From NCBI RefSeq assembly GCF_001984095.1, contig NZ_LYVQ01000002.1:1-64000 (forward strand): a stretch of DNA of 64,000 bases, given 5' to 3'. Both the position numbers and the translations under genes were made by a program. Positions 54,100 to 61,331 of the stretch are shown here, one piece after another; position 1 is the first letter of the stretch, and every line of letters starts with the position of its first letter. The DNA comes from Pelomonas sp. KK5 (GTDB lineage Bacteria; Pseudomonadota; Gammaproteobacteria; Burkholderiales; Burkholderiaceae_C). Below the pieces are notes generated by a model that was given only the letters and a program-made list of their open reading frames with translations, was not told the DNA's origin and ran no database searches.

Positions 54100-54103
54100 C
54101 CCC
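54092..54103 (+). repeat. right inverted repeat of the toxin-antitoxin cassette
   Basis: AGACCTGACCCC, the exact inverse of 53256-53267. It covers the last codons and the stop region of the PIN gene, so the toxin's C-terminus is written by the repeat. Confidence 0.65.
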
Positions 54104-54127
54104 GCTGAAACCTAGCGTTAGCTCCCG

Positions 54128-54133
54128 TATATT
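54128..54133 (+). promoter_or_regulatory. -10-like box for the 72-residue gene
   Basis: TATATT, 10 nt before the ATG at 54144. The best -10 match in this neighbourhood, in favour of the small gene being expressed from here. Confidence 0.4.
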
Positions 54134-54143
54134 GGCGGCCGAC

Positions 54144-54362
54144 ATGAACAGAACCAGCAGGGGACTCGCCGAAGGCATGTGGCGGGTCGTTTTCTACGAA
54201 CGAAAAGGCTACCGCGTCGAGATGGACCGCACCGGTCCATGGCTGCCGAACAAGGGTCTGGCCCAGCATTGGGCGGACTGGTTCGGCGCGCGCGGCTACC
54301 ACGTCGCGCTGCAGGACCAGAGCGGGTCGCTGCAGCGCATCAGCGTCGGCCTGCCGGGCTGA
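54144..54362 (+). CDS. small hypothetical protein
   Basis: 72 residues, start ATG 54144. The sequence has WRVVFYERKGYRVEMDRTGPW and a later GYHVALQDQSGSLQRI; predicted alpha/beta, soluble, no known family. It lies just outside the toxin-antitoxin cassette and its 3' end overlaps the convergent HNH-like gene by 23 nt. The TATATT box favours a real gene. Confidence 0.5.
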   Translation: MNRTSRGLAEGMWRVVFYERKGYRVEMDRTGPWLPNKGLAQHWADWFGARGYHVALQDQSGSLQRISVGLPG

Positions 54363-55389
54363 GTTCGTCGTCCTCGTGCTGGAGCACGCGCAGGCCGCGT
54401 GCCAGCCCCAGTTCGACCGCCTTGTGCAGCAGCGCGTCGGCCCGGGTGGCATCCAGGCCCTGCGCGAAGCGCGTCCAGCGCTTGAGTATCAGCGGCTGCT
54501 GCCAGGCGTCTTCCAGCGCATGGCGCACGCGCAGCGGCTCGCCCTGCATCTTGTTGACCAGCAGCATCCGCGGCGCCAGGGCCAGGATGAAGCGATTGAA
54601 ATCGGCGCGGCTGTCGTCACCCGGCAGCCAGGCTTCCAGCCGGGCCAGGCGCTGGCTCCAGCCGGGCGTGCCGAGCTGGCGCGTGATGAGGGCCTGCAGC
54701 GCCTGGATGGGATTGCACAGGCGCAGGCGGCTCGGCGGCAGCACGGCCAGCGGCAACTGCGCAGCGGCCTCGTGCGCCATCGGCGTTGCGTAGCTGATCA
54801 GCGCGGCCAGGCGCTGCCATTCGGTGGCGCCGAGGCCGTCCTTGCGCTCGCCGTCGTCCAGGCGCCGTGCCACGGCAAGGGCGGCCGCATGGTCCATCCT
54901 GCCCTTGGTCGCATTGGCAGCCTGGCTGATCACGACCAGGTTGCCGGCTTCGTAGGCGAGTTCATTGCGGACGCGATCGATCGAGCGTGACTGCGGGTCG
55001 CCGCGCCGGTCGTTGAGCGGGAGGCGGGTGATCGGGCAGAGCTCGGCATCGATCTGCCTGAAGTAGTGGGCGTTGAGCTGGAAGTCATCGAAGCCGCGGC
55101 CGCGGGCCCAGGCATGGGTGCGCAGCTGCAGCCACAGCGACGTGCGGCGGCGCGCGGGCAGCGTGTGGCCGGCGAACAGCTTCTGCCCGGCCAGCCAGCC
55201 CTGGCGCAGCGGCGACTCGGCGAACTGGTGCTCCGGTGGCGGGGTCAGGCCGTGCCGGGCGTAGTCGCGGCCGATGGCCCAGCCCTGGCCGGCATCGGCG
55301 GGCAGGGCGGTGATGCCCAGCTCCAGCTGGGCCGGTGCGGCCTGCTGCTGCTCTTGAACCAGGACGGCTGCATTCGCGATCGGTGCCAT
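54340..55389 (-). CDS. putative HNH-like nuclease of unknown role
   Basis: 349 residues, start at 55389 with AAGGAGC 6 nt upstream. Residues 118-163 resemble the core of HNH nucleases: C118-PITRLPL, then SIDRVRNELAY, GNLVVISQAANATKG. The first His of HNH is replaced by the SxDR form seen in some phage HNH proteins. No zinc-finger pairs other than C118 are evident, so catalytic activity is open. The N- and C-terminal parts (1-115 and 165-349) match nothing I recognise. Divergent from a WYL regulator gene with a shared 56-nt gap. Confidence 0.6.
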   Translation of the reverse strand: MAPIANAAVLVQEQQQAAPAQLELGITALPADAGQGWAIGRDYARHGLTPPPEHQFAESPLRQGWLAGQKLFAGHTLPARRRTSLWLQLRTHAWARGRGFDDFQLNAHYFRQIDAELCPITRLPLNDRRGDPQSRSIDRVRNELAYEAGNLVVISQAANATKGRMDHAAALAVARRLDDGERKDGLGATEWQRLAALISYATPMAHEAAAQLPLAVLPPSRLRLCNPIQALQALITRQLGTPGWSQRLARLEAWLPGDDSRADFNRFILALAPRMLLVNKMQGEPLRVRHALEDAWQQPLILKRWTRFAQGLDATRADALLHKAVELGLARGLRVLQHEDDELSPAGRR

Positions 55390-55408
55390 GTCGTGCTCCT
55401 TGGTGACG

Positions 55409-55421
55409 CTGTGTGGCACAG
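55409..55421. promoter_or_regulatory. palindrome between HNH-like and WYL genes
   Basis: CTGTG-TGG-CACAG, perfect 5-bp arms, in the centre of the 56-nt divergent gap. A natural candidate for binding by the WYL regulator. Confidence 0.35.
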
Positions 55422-55445
55422 TTTGGGATCCAGGTAGCTCAAGGC

Positions 55446-56444
55446 ATGAGCCAGCAGATTCCGATGGATCGCACCGAACGCTTCTACAAGATCGAAATGA
55501 TGATCCGCTCGCGCGGCTGCGTGAGCTTCAAGGACCTGAAGGAGGCGCTGGAGGTGTCTCCGGCCACGCTGAAACGCGACCTGGCCTACCTGCGCGAGCG
55601 CATGGATGCGCCGATCGATTACGACGCCGACGAGAACGGCTACCGCTTCGGCCAGCAGTGGCAGGGCGGCCGCCACGAGCTGCCGGGCGTGTGGTTCAGC
55701 GAGAAGGAACTGCACGCCTTGCTGACGATGCACCAGATGCTCGCCGGCCTCGACGAGGAGGGCCTGCTGAGCCGTCACCTGGCGCCGATGTTCGACAAGC
55801 TGACCGGCATGATGGGCGCCGACGAGGCCGAGGCCCGCGAGCTGACGCAGCGTGTGAAGCTGATCAGCACGGCGCGGCGGCGTGTGCCGTCAGAACACTT
55901 CGAGACCGTGGGCAGCGCGGTGGTGAAGCGCCAGCGGCTGCGACTGGACTATCGCAAGCGCGGCGGCACGGCAGCGGGCAAGGAAGACTGGCGCGTCGTC
56001 TCGCCGCAGCGCCTGGTCCACTACCGGAACACCTGGTATCTCGATGCCTGGTGCCACCGCAGCGACGGCTTCCGGCGCTTTGCGCTCGATGCGCTGGCCG
56101 ATGCGCAGCTGCTCGACGAGAAGGCCAAGACGGTGCCCTCGCGCCAGCTGGAGTCGGAGCTGGACCAGGGCTACGGCATCTTCGCGGGCAGTCAGGCGCG
56201 GCGCGCGACGCTGGTGTTCAGCGCGGAGGCGGCGCAGTGGGTGTCGCGCGAGGAATGGCACCCGGCGCAGAAGGGCGAGTGGCTGGGCGACGGGCGCTTC
56301 CGGCTGGAGGTGCCCTTCGTCGATGCGACCGAGCTGCTGATGGACCTGCTGCGCCACGCCGGCCAGGTCGACGTGCAGGCGCCGGCGGACCTAGCGCGGG
56401 CCTATGCGAAGCGGCTCCGGGATGCCGCTGAGAAGCTCAGTTAG
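55446..56444 (+). CDS. WYL-domain transcriptional regulator
   Basis: 332 residues. N-terminal winged helix (about 8-65: GCVSFKDLKEALEVSPATLKRDLAYL), central WYL domain with DYRKRGG and the RLVHYRNTWYLDAWCH core (about 180-205), and a C-terminal WCX domain (about 240-330). The architecture matches the BrxR/CapW group that senses a nucleic-acid-derived ligand. Start 55446; ATG six codons later is possible. Overlaps the cobalamin adenosyltransferase gene by 4 nt (convergent). Probably regulates itself and the HNH-like gene. Confidence 0.85.
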   Translation: MSQQIPMDRTERFYKIEMMIRSRGCVSFKDLKEALEVSPATLKRDLAYLRERMDAPIDYDADENGYRFGQQWQGGRHELPGVWFSEKELHALLTMHQMLAGLDEEGLLSRHLAPMFDKLTGMMGADEAEARELTQRVKLISTARRRVPSEHFETVGSAVVKRQRLRLDYRKRGGTAAGKEDWRVVSPQRLVHYRNTWYLDAWCHRSDGFRRFALDALADAQLLDEKAKTVPSRQLESELDQGYGIFAGSQARRATLVFSAEAAQWVSREEWHPAQKGEWLGDGRFRLEVPFVDATELLMDLLRHAGQVDVQAPADLARAYAKRLRDAAEKLS

Positions 56445-57025
56445 CTTTCGTCCGCCTCCTGGCGCTTCAGCCGCTCGCTGTTCCAGTAGACGTCGTCGCC
56501 GCCGAGGCCGTCCAGGTTGGCGCGGTTGAGCACGCGGGACAGCACGAAGAGCAGGTCGGAGAGCCGGTTCAGGTACTGGCGCGGGGCGGCGTTGATGGTC
56601 TTGGCCTGGGCCAGCGTGATGACGGCGCGCTCGGCGCGGCGGGCGACGGTGCGGCAGACGTGGGCGATGGCCGCGCTGCGGGTGCCGGCAGGGAGGATGA
56701 ACTCCTTGAGCCGCGGCAGCTCGGCGTTGTGCTCGGCCAGCGCTTCGTCCAGGCGCAGCACGGCATCCATCTTCAGCAGCTCGTAGCCGGGCATCGACAG
56801 CTCGCCGCCGAGGTTGAACAGCTCGTGCTGGATCGTCACCAGCAGCTCGCGCACGCCGCCGGGCAGCGGCTCGGCCAGCAGCACGCCGAGGTTGGAGTTC
56901 AGCTCGTCGACGTCGCCGATGGCCTGGATGCGCAGATGGTCCTTGGGCACGCGGCTGCCGTCGCCGAGGCCGGTGGTGCCATCGTCGCCGGTGCGGGTTG
57001 CGATCTGTGAGAGTCGATTGGCCAT
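56441..57025 (-). CDS. cob(I)yrinic acid a,c-diamide adenosyltransferase, PduO type
   Basis: 194 residues. Key blocks: RTGDDGTTGLGDGSRVPKD (ATP-binding N-terminus), QAIGDVDELNS, FILPAGT and VCRTVARRAER, the PduO/EutT-like adenosyltransferase set, and the final LLFVLSRVLN. It transfers the adenosyl group of ATP to cob(I)alamin. The gene stands alone; no cobalamin riboswitch was seen upstream. TATAGT on the minus strand (57031-57036) ends 5 nt before the ATG. Confidence 0.93.
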   Translation of the reverse strand: MANRLSQIATRTGDDGTTGLGDGSRVPKDHLRIQAIGDVDELNSNLGVLLAEPLPGGVRELLVTIQHELFNLGGELSMPGYELLKMDAVLRLDEALAEHNAELPRLKEFILPAGTRSAAIAHVCRTVARRAERAVITLAQAKTINAAPRQYLNRLSDLLFVLSRVLNRANLDGLGGDDVYWNSERLKRQEADES

Positions 57026-57030
57026 GAGGC

Positions 57031-57036
57031 ACTATA
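57031..57036 (-). promoter_or_regulatory. -10-like box for the adenosyltransferase gene
   Basis: TATAGT on the minus strand, 5 nt before the ATG at 57025. A good -10 match with no ribosome binding site. Confidence 0.4.
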
Positions 57037-57089
57037 TCGCCGGGGCTGCTGGTGCAGAATCGGTCGGCTTGTTCTGGGAGAAGACCGTC

Positions 57090-58499
57090 ATGACCGCCGT
57101 GCAGCCGCCTGTCCTTGCCCCGCGCCCGATGCCTGCCGGGATGCTGGCCGCGCTGAAGGCACGCTTCGGTGAGCGCTGCTCGACGGCGCTGGCGGTGCGC
57201 GAGCAGCACGGCCGCGACGAATCGGTGTTCGACGTGCCGCCGCCGGAGGCCGTCGTGTTCGCCCAGAACAACGAGGAGGTCGCCTTCGTGCTGACCCAGG
57301 CGCACGAGCACCGGGTGCCGGTGATTCCGTACGGCGCCGGCTCCTCGCTGGAGGGCCATCTGCTGGCGGTGCAGGGCGGGGTGAGCCTGGACGTGTCGCG
57401 GATGAACGCGATCCTGCGCGTCAATGCCGAGGACCTGACGGTGACCGTGCAGGCCGGCGTGACCCGCAACCAGCTGAATAACGAGTTACGTCATCAGGGC
57501 CTGTTCTTCCCGATCGACCCGGGCGCGGACGCCAGCCTGGGCGGCATGGCGGCCACCCGCGCCAGCGGCACGAACGCGGTGCGCTACGGCACGATGCGCG
57601 AGAACGTGCTGGGCCTGACCGTGGTGACGCCGCAGGGCCAGCTACTGCACACCGGCAGCCGCGCGCGCAAGAGCAGCGCCGGCTACGACCTGACGCGGCT
57701 CTACGTGGGCAGCGAGGGCACGCTGGGTGTGATCTGCGAGGTAACGCTGAGGCTCTATCCGCTGCCGGAGGCGGTGTCGGCGGCGGTGTGCTTCTTCCCG
57801 AGCATCGACGCGGCGGTGCGCACGACGATCCAGATCATCCAGATGGGCGTGCCGATCGCCCGCTGCGAGCTGCTGGATGCGAACACCGTGCGCGCTGTCA
57901 ACGCGCACGACCGGCTGGGCCTGCGCGAGGCGCCGATGCTGCTGATGGAGTTCCACGGCACGGAGAACGCCGTCGACGAGCAGGCGCGACTGGTGCAGGA
58001 GATCGCCCGTGACTTCGATGGCGAGGACTTCGAATGGGCGACGACGCCGGAGGCCCGCACGCGGCTGTGGACCGCACGCCACCACGCCTACCTGTCCGCG
58101 CTGCAGACCCGGCCGGGCTGCCGCTGTGTCACGACCGACACATGTGTGCCGATATCGAGACTGGCGGAGTCGATCAACGAGTCGGTGAAGGAAGTGGAGG
58201 CGGCCGGGCTGCCGTACTTCCTGGTCGGCCATGTCGGCGACGGCAACTTCCACCTCGGCTATCTGCTCGACCCGCACAAGCCCCAGGAGCGCGAGACGGC
58301 CGAGCGGCTGAGCCACCAGATGGTGGCACGGGCGCTGCGGATGGAAGGCACCTGCACCGGCGAGCACGGCATCGGCCTGCACAAGCAGGCCTTCCTGGTC
58401 GACGAGGCCGGCCCCGCGGCGGTGGACCTGATGCGCACGCTGAAGGCCGCGATGGACCCTCACGACATCATGAACCCCGGGAAGATCTTCGCCGCTTGA
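57090..58499 (+). CDS. FAD-linked oxidase (D-lactate/glycolate dehydrogenase type)
   Basis: 469 residues. FAD_binding_4 domain: PVIPYGAGSSLEGHLLAVQGG, DLTVTVQAGVT, FPIDPGADASLGGMAATRASG and GTLGVICEVTLRL; the C-terminal FAD-oxidase_C domain has HVGDGNFHL and GEHGIGLHKQ. Closest in type to D-2-hydroxyacid dehydrogenases such as LDHD/GlcD. Start 57090 has GGGAG 11 nt upstream. The Fe-S partners GlcE/GlcF are absent, which fits a single-subunit D-lactate dehydrogenase. Confidence 0.88.
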   Translation: MTAVQPPVLAPRPMPAGMLAALKARFGERCSTALAVREQHGRDESVFDVPPPEAVVFAQNNEEVAFVLTQAHEHRVPVIPYGAGSSLEGHLLAVQGGVSLDVSRMNAILRVNAEDLTVTVQAGVTRNQLNNELRHQGLFFPIDPGADASLGGMAATRASGTNAVRYGTMRENVLGLTVVTPQGQLLHTGSRARKSSAGYDLTRLYVGSEGTLGVICEVTLRLYPLPEAVSAAVCFFPSIDAAVRTTIQIIQMGVPIARCELLDANTVRAVNAHDRLGLREAPMLLMEFHGTENAVDEQARLVQEIARDFDGEDFEWATTPEARTRLWTARHHAYLSALQTRPGCRCVTTDTCVPISRLAESINESVKEVEAAGLPYFLVGHVGDGNFHLGYLLDPHKPQERETAERLSHQMVARALRMEGTCTGEHGIGLHKQAFLVDEAGPAAVDLMRTLKAAMDPHDIMNPGKIFAA

Positions 58500-58503
58500 T
58501 TGA

Positions 58504-60030
58504 TCAGTGATCGGGCGCGGGCACGCTCCAGCGCTGGGTCGTGTCGCCGCGGTCGTTGACGCTCTCCATCTGCACGCCGAAGCCCCACAGCCGCGCCACA
58601 TGCTTGAGCACCTCGTGGGCGTCGTCGTTGAGCGGGCGGTTGTTGTGCTGGGTGTGGCGCAAGGTCAGTGAACGGTCGCCGCGCAGGTTGACGTTCCAGA
58701 CCTGGATATTGGGCTCGCGGGAGCTCAGGTCGTACTGGCGCGACAGGGCCTGGCGCACGTGCTGGTAGCCGGACTCGTCGTGGATGGCCGAGATCAGGTA
58801 CTCGCGCTCCTGCTCGTCGTCGACGATCGAGAACAGGCGGAACTCGCGCATCAGCGTCGGGCTCAGGTACTGGCCGATGAAGCTCTCGTCCTTGAAGTTG
58901 CGCATCGCGTGGTCCAGCGTCGGCAGCCAGGGCTTGCCGGCGATGTCGGGGAACCACAGGCGGTCCTCGTCGGTGGGCTTCTCGCAGATGCGCTTGATGT
59001 CGGTGTACATCGCGAAACCGAGCGCATACGGGTTCAGGTTGGCCATCGGCTGCTGGGCCACGACGTTGGTGTGCGACTTCAGCCACTCGATCATCATGCC
59101 GTCGGACAGATAGCCGTCGTCGTACATGGTGTTGAGCAGCCGGTGGTGCCAGAAGGTGGCCCAGCCCTCGTTCATCACCTGGGTCTGGCGCTGCGGATAG
59201 AAGTACTGCGCGATCTTGCGCACGATGCGCACGATCTCGCGCTGCCAGGGCTCCAGCAGCGGGGCGTTCTTCTCGATGAAGTAGAGGATGTTCTCCTGCG
59301 GCTCCTCGGGAAAGCGGCGCGTGTTCGAGGAGGCCTCGGCCTCGGCGGCGGCCTTGCGCGGCAGCGTGCGCCACAGGTCGTTGACCTGCTGCTGGGCATG
59401 GGCCTCGCGCTCGATCAGGCGGGCGCGCTCCTGCGCCAGCGAGAGCTTGGACGGGCGGCGGTAGCGGTCCACGCCCTGGTTCATCAGCGCGTGGCAGGAG
59501 TCCAGGATCTGCTCGACGGCGTCGACGCCATGGCGCTCCTCGCACTCGGCGACGAAGTTCTTGGCATAGACCAGGTAGTCGATGATCGAGGACGCATCGG
59601 TCCACATGCGGAACAGGTAGTTGCCCTTGAAGAAGCTGTTGTGCCCGTAGCAGGCGTGGGCAATCACGAGGGCCTGCATGGCCATCGTGTTCTCTTCCAT
59701 CAGGTAGGCGATGCAGGGCTCGGAGTTGATGACGATCTCGTAGGCCAGGCCCATCTGGCCGCGCTTGTAGTTGCGCTCGGTGGCGATGAACTCCTTGCCG
59801 TAGCTCCAGTGGCGGTAGTTCACCGGCATGCCGACGGAGGCGTAGGCATCCATCATCTGCTCGGCGGTGATGACCTCGAGCTGGTTCGGGTAGGTGTCCA
59901 GGCCGTAGCTCTCGGCGGTGCGGCGGATCACCTCGTGGTAGTCGTTGATCAGCTCGAAAGTCCAGTCGCTGGGGGAGGGCAGCTGCTGGATCGCGCGCGG
60001 GCGCGGCTTGATCATGTCTCCGACGCTCAT
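58504..60030 (-). CDS. spoVR: SpoVR family protein
   Basis: 508 residues, the usual length. Contains the conserved YGLDTYPNQLEVITAEQMMDAY start, AHACYGHNSFFKGN, VMNEGWATFWHHRLLNTMYDDGYLSD (only parts are diagnostic) and DIKRICEKPTDED. Role in other bacteria not known beyond linkage with YeaG/YeaH. The ATG at 60030 overlaps the yeaH stop. Last gene of the operon. Confidence 0.93.
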   Translation of the reverse strand: MSVGDMIKPRPRAIQQLPSPSDWTFELINDYHEVIRRTAESYGLDTYPNQLEVITAEQMMDAYASVGMPVNYRHWSYGKEFIATERNYKRGQMGLAYEIVINSEPCIAYLMEENTMAMQALVIAHACYGHNSFFKGNYLFRMWTDASSIIDYLVYAKNFVAECEERHGVDAVEQILDSCHALMNQGVDRYRRPSKLSLAQERARLIEREAHAQQQVNDLWRTLPRKAAAEAEASSNTRRFPEEPQENILYFIEKNAPLLEPWQREIVRIVRKIAQYFYPQRQTQVMNEGWATFWHHRLLNTMYDDGYLSDGMMIEWLKSHTNVVAQQPMANLNPYALGFAMYTDIKRICEKPTDEDRLWFPDIAGKPWLPTLDHAMRNFKDESFIGQYLSPTLMREFRLFSIVDDEQEREYLISAIHDESGYQHVRQALSRQYDLSSREPNIQVWNVNLRGDRSLTLRHTQHNNRPLNDDAHEVLKHVARLWGFGVQMESVNDRGDTTQRWSVPAPDH

Positions 60031-61307
60031 GCGGTCGCTCCTTCCTTCTTGAACAGCTCGCGGAAGACCGGATAGATCTGCGCCACCTCGACGGCCTTGC
60101 GCATCGCGAAGTGCTTCACCTCGCCGGAGAGCTTGCTGTATTCCTCCCACAGGTTCTGCTCCTGCTCGGCTACCTGCACATAGGCGAAGTAGCGGCACAA
60201 GGGCAGGATCTTGTCGGCCAGCATCTCGCGGCAGCGGCCGCTGTCGTGGTGCCAGTTGTCGCCGTCGCTGGCCTGGGCGCCGTAGATGTTCCATTCACTA
60301 CGCGGGTAGCGCGCGCGGATGATCTCCTCCATCAGCACCAGCGCCGAGGAGACGACAGTGCCGCCGGTCTCGGTGGCGTGGAAGAAGTTCTGCTCGTCCA
60401 CCTCCTGCGCCTGCGTGTGGTGGCGGATGAAGACCACGTCGATCTTGTCGTAGTGCCGGGTGAGGAAGAGGTAGAGCAGGATGAAGAAGCGCTTGGCGAG
60501 GTCCTTGCGCGACTCGTCCATCGAACCGGACACGTCCATCAGGCAGAACATCACGGCGCGGCTGGTCGGCACCGGCACGCGCACGCGGTTGCGGAAGCGC
60601 AGGTCGATCGGGTCCAGGAAGGGGATGGCGCCGATGCGCGCCTTCAGGATGGTGATGCGTTCCAGCGTCTCGGCCAGCATGCGCTGGGTCTCGAAGTCGC
60701 TCTGGTCCTCGTGCCTGAGCAGGGCCAGGCGTTCCTCCAGCTCATGCAGCTCGCGGCGCTTGTCGGTGCCCAGCGCGATGCGCCGGCCGAGTGCGCCGCG
60801 CATCGAGCGCACGACATGCAGATTGGTCGGCGTGCCGTCGCTGGTGAAGCCGGCGCGGTGGCTCTTCCACTCCGGTGTCTCGGCCAGCTGCGTGCGTTCG
60901 AGGTTGGGCAGGGCCAGATCGTCGAAGAAGACCTGCATGAACTCTTCCTTGGTGAGGTGGAAGACGAAATCGTCCTCGCCCTCGCCCGAATCGCTGGCCT
61001 TGCCGCCGCCTCCGCCACCACCGCCGCCCGGCGGCTTGGCGATGCGGTCGCCCTTGACGTGCTCGGTGTTGCCGGGCCGCACGACCTCGCGCACGCCGCC
61101 GTCACCATGATTGAACGCGGGCTCGCTCAGGTCGCGCTTCGGGATGCGGACTTCCTCGCCGCGCTCCATGTCGCGGATGCCGCGGCCGTCCACGGCCCGG
61201 CGCACCGCTTCGCGGATCTGCTCCTTGTGTCGGCGCAGGAAGCGCTCACGGTTGCCGACGGACTTGTTCTTCCCTGAAAGCCTGCGGTCGATGATTTGCT
61301 GCAGCAT
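60027..61307 (-). CDS. yeaH: YeaH/YhbH family protein (DUF444)
   Basis: 426 residues. A Gly-rich linker of about 10 residues near 95-102, then a vWA-like domain with the MIDAS motif DVSGSMDE (about 255-262) and a Thr/Asp-rich end (ETGGTVVSSAL, YGAQASDGDNW). Usually co-transcribed with the PrkA kinase. The ATG is 24 nt after the prkA stop. Confidence 0.93.
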   Translation of the reverse strand: MLQQIIDRRLSGKNKSVGNRERFLRRHKEQIREAVRRAVDGRGIRDMERGEEVRIPKRDLSEPAFNHGDGGVREVVRPGNTEHVKGDRIAKPPGGGGGGGGGKASDSGEGEDDFVFHLTKEEFMQVFFDDLALPNLERTQLAETPEWKSHRAGFTSDGTPTNLHVVRSMRGALGRRIALGTDKRRELHELEERLALLRHEDQSDFETQRMLAETLERITILKARIGAIPFLDPIDLRFRNRVRVPVPTSRAVMFCLMDVSGSMDESRKDLAKRFFILLYLFLTRHYDKIDVVFIRHHTQAQEVDEQNFFHATETGGTVVSSALVLMEEIIRARYPRSEWNIYGAQASDGDNWHHDSGRCREMLADKILPLCRYFAYVQVAEQEQNLWEEYSKLSGEVKHFAMRKAVEVAQIYPVFRELFKKEGATA

Positions 61308-61331
61308 CGGAACCCTTCGTAGTCATGCCGT

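Noticed and set aside
54340-56444. A full anti-phage defence island
   Set aside because: Only a WYL regulator and one HNH-like protein are present with no known defence genes around; kept only as a tentative pair.
57026-57089. Cobalamin riboswitch before the adenosyltransferase gene
   Set aside because: The leader is too short and a TATAGT box lies next to the ATG.
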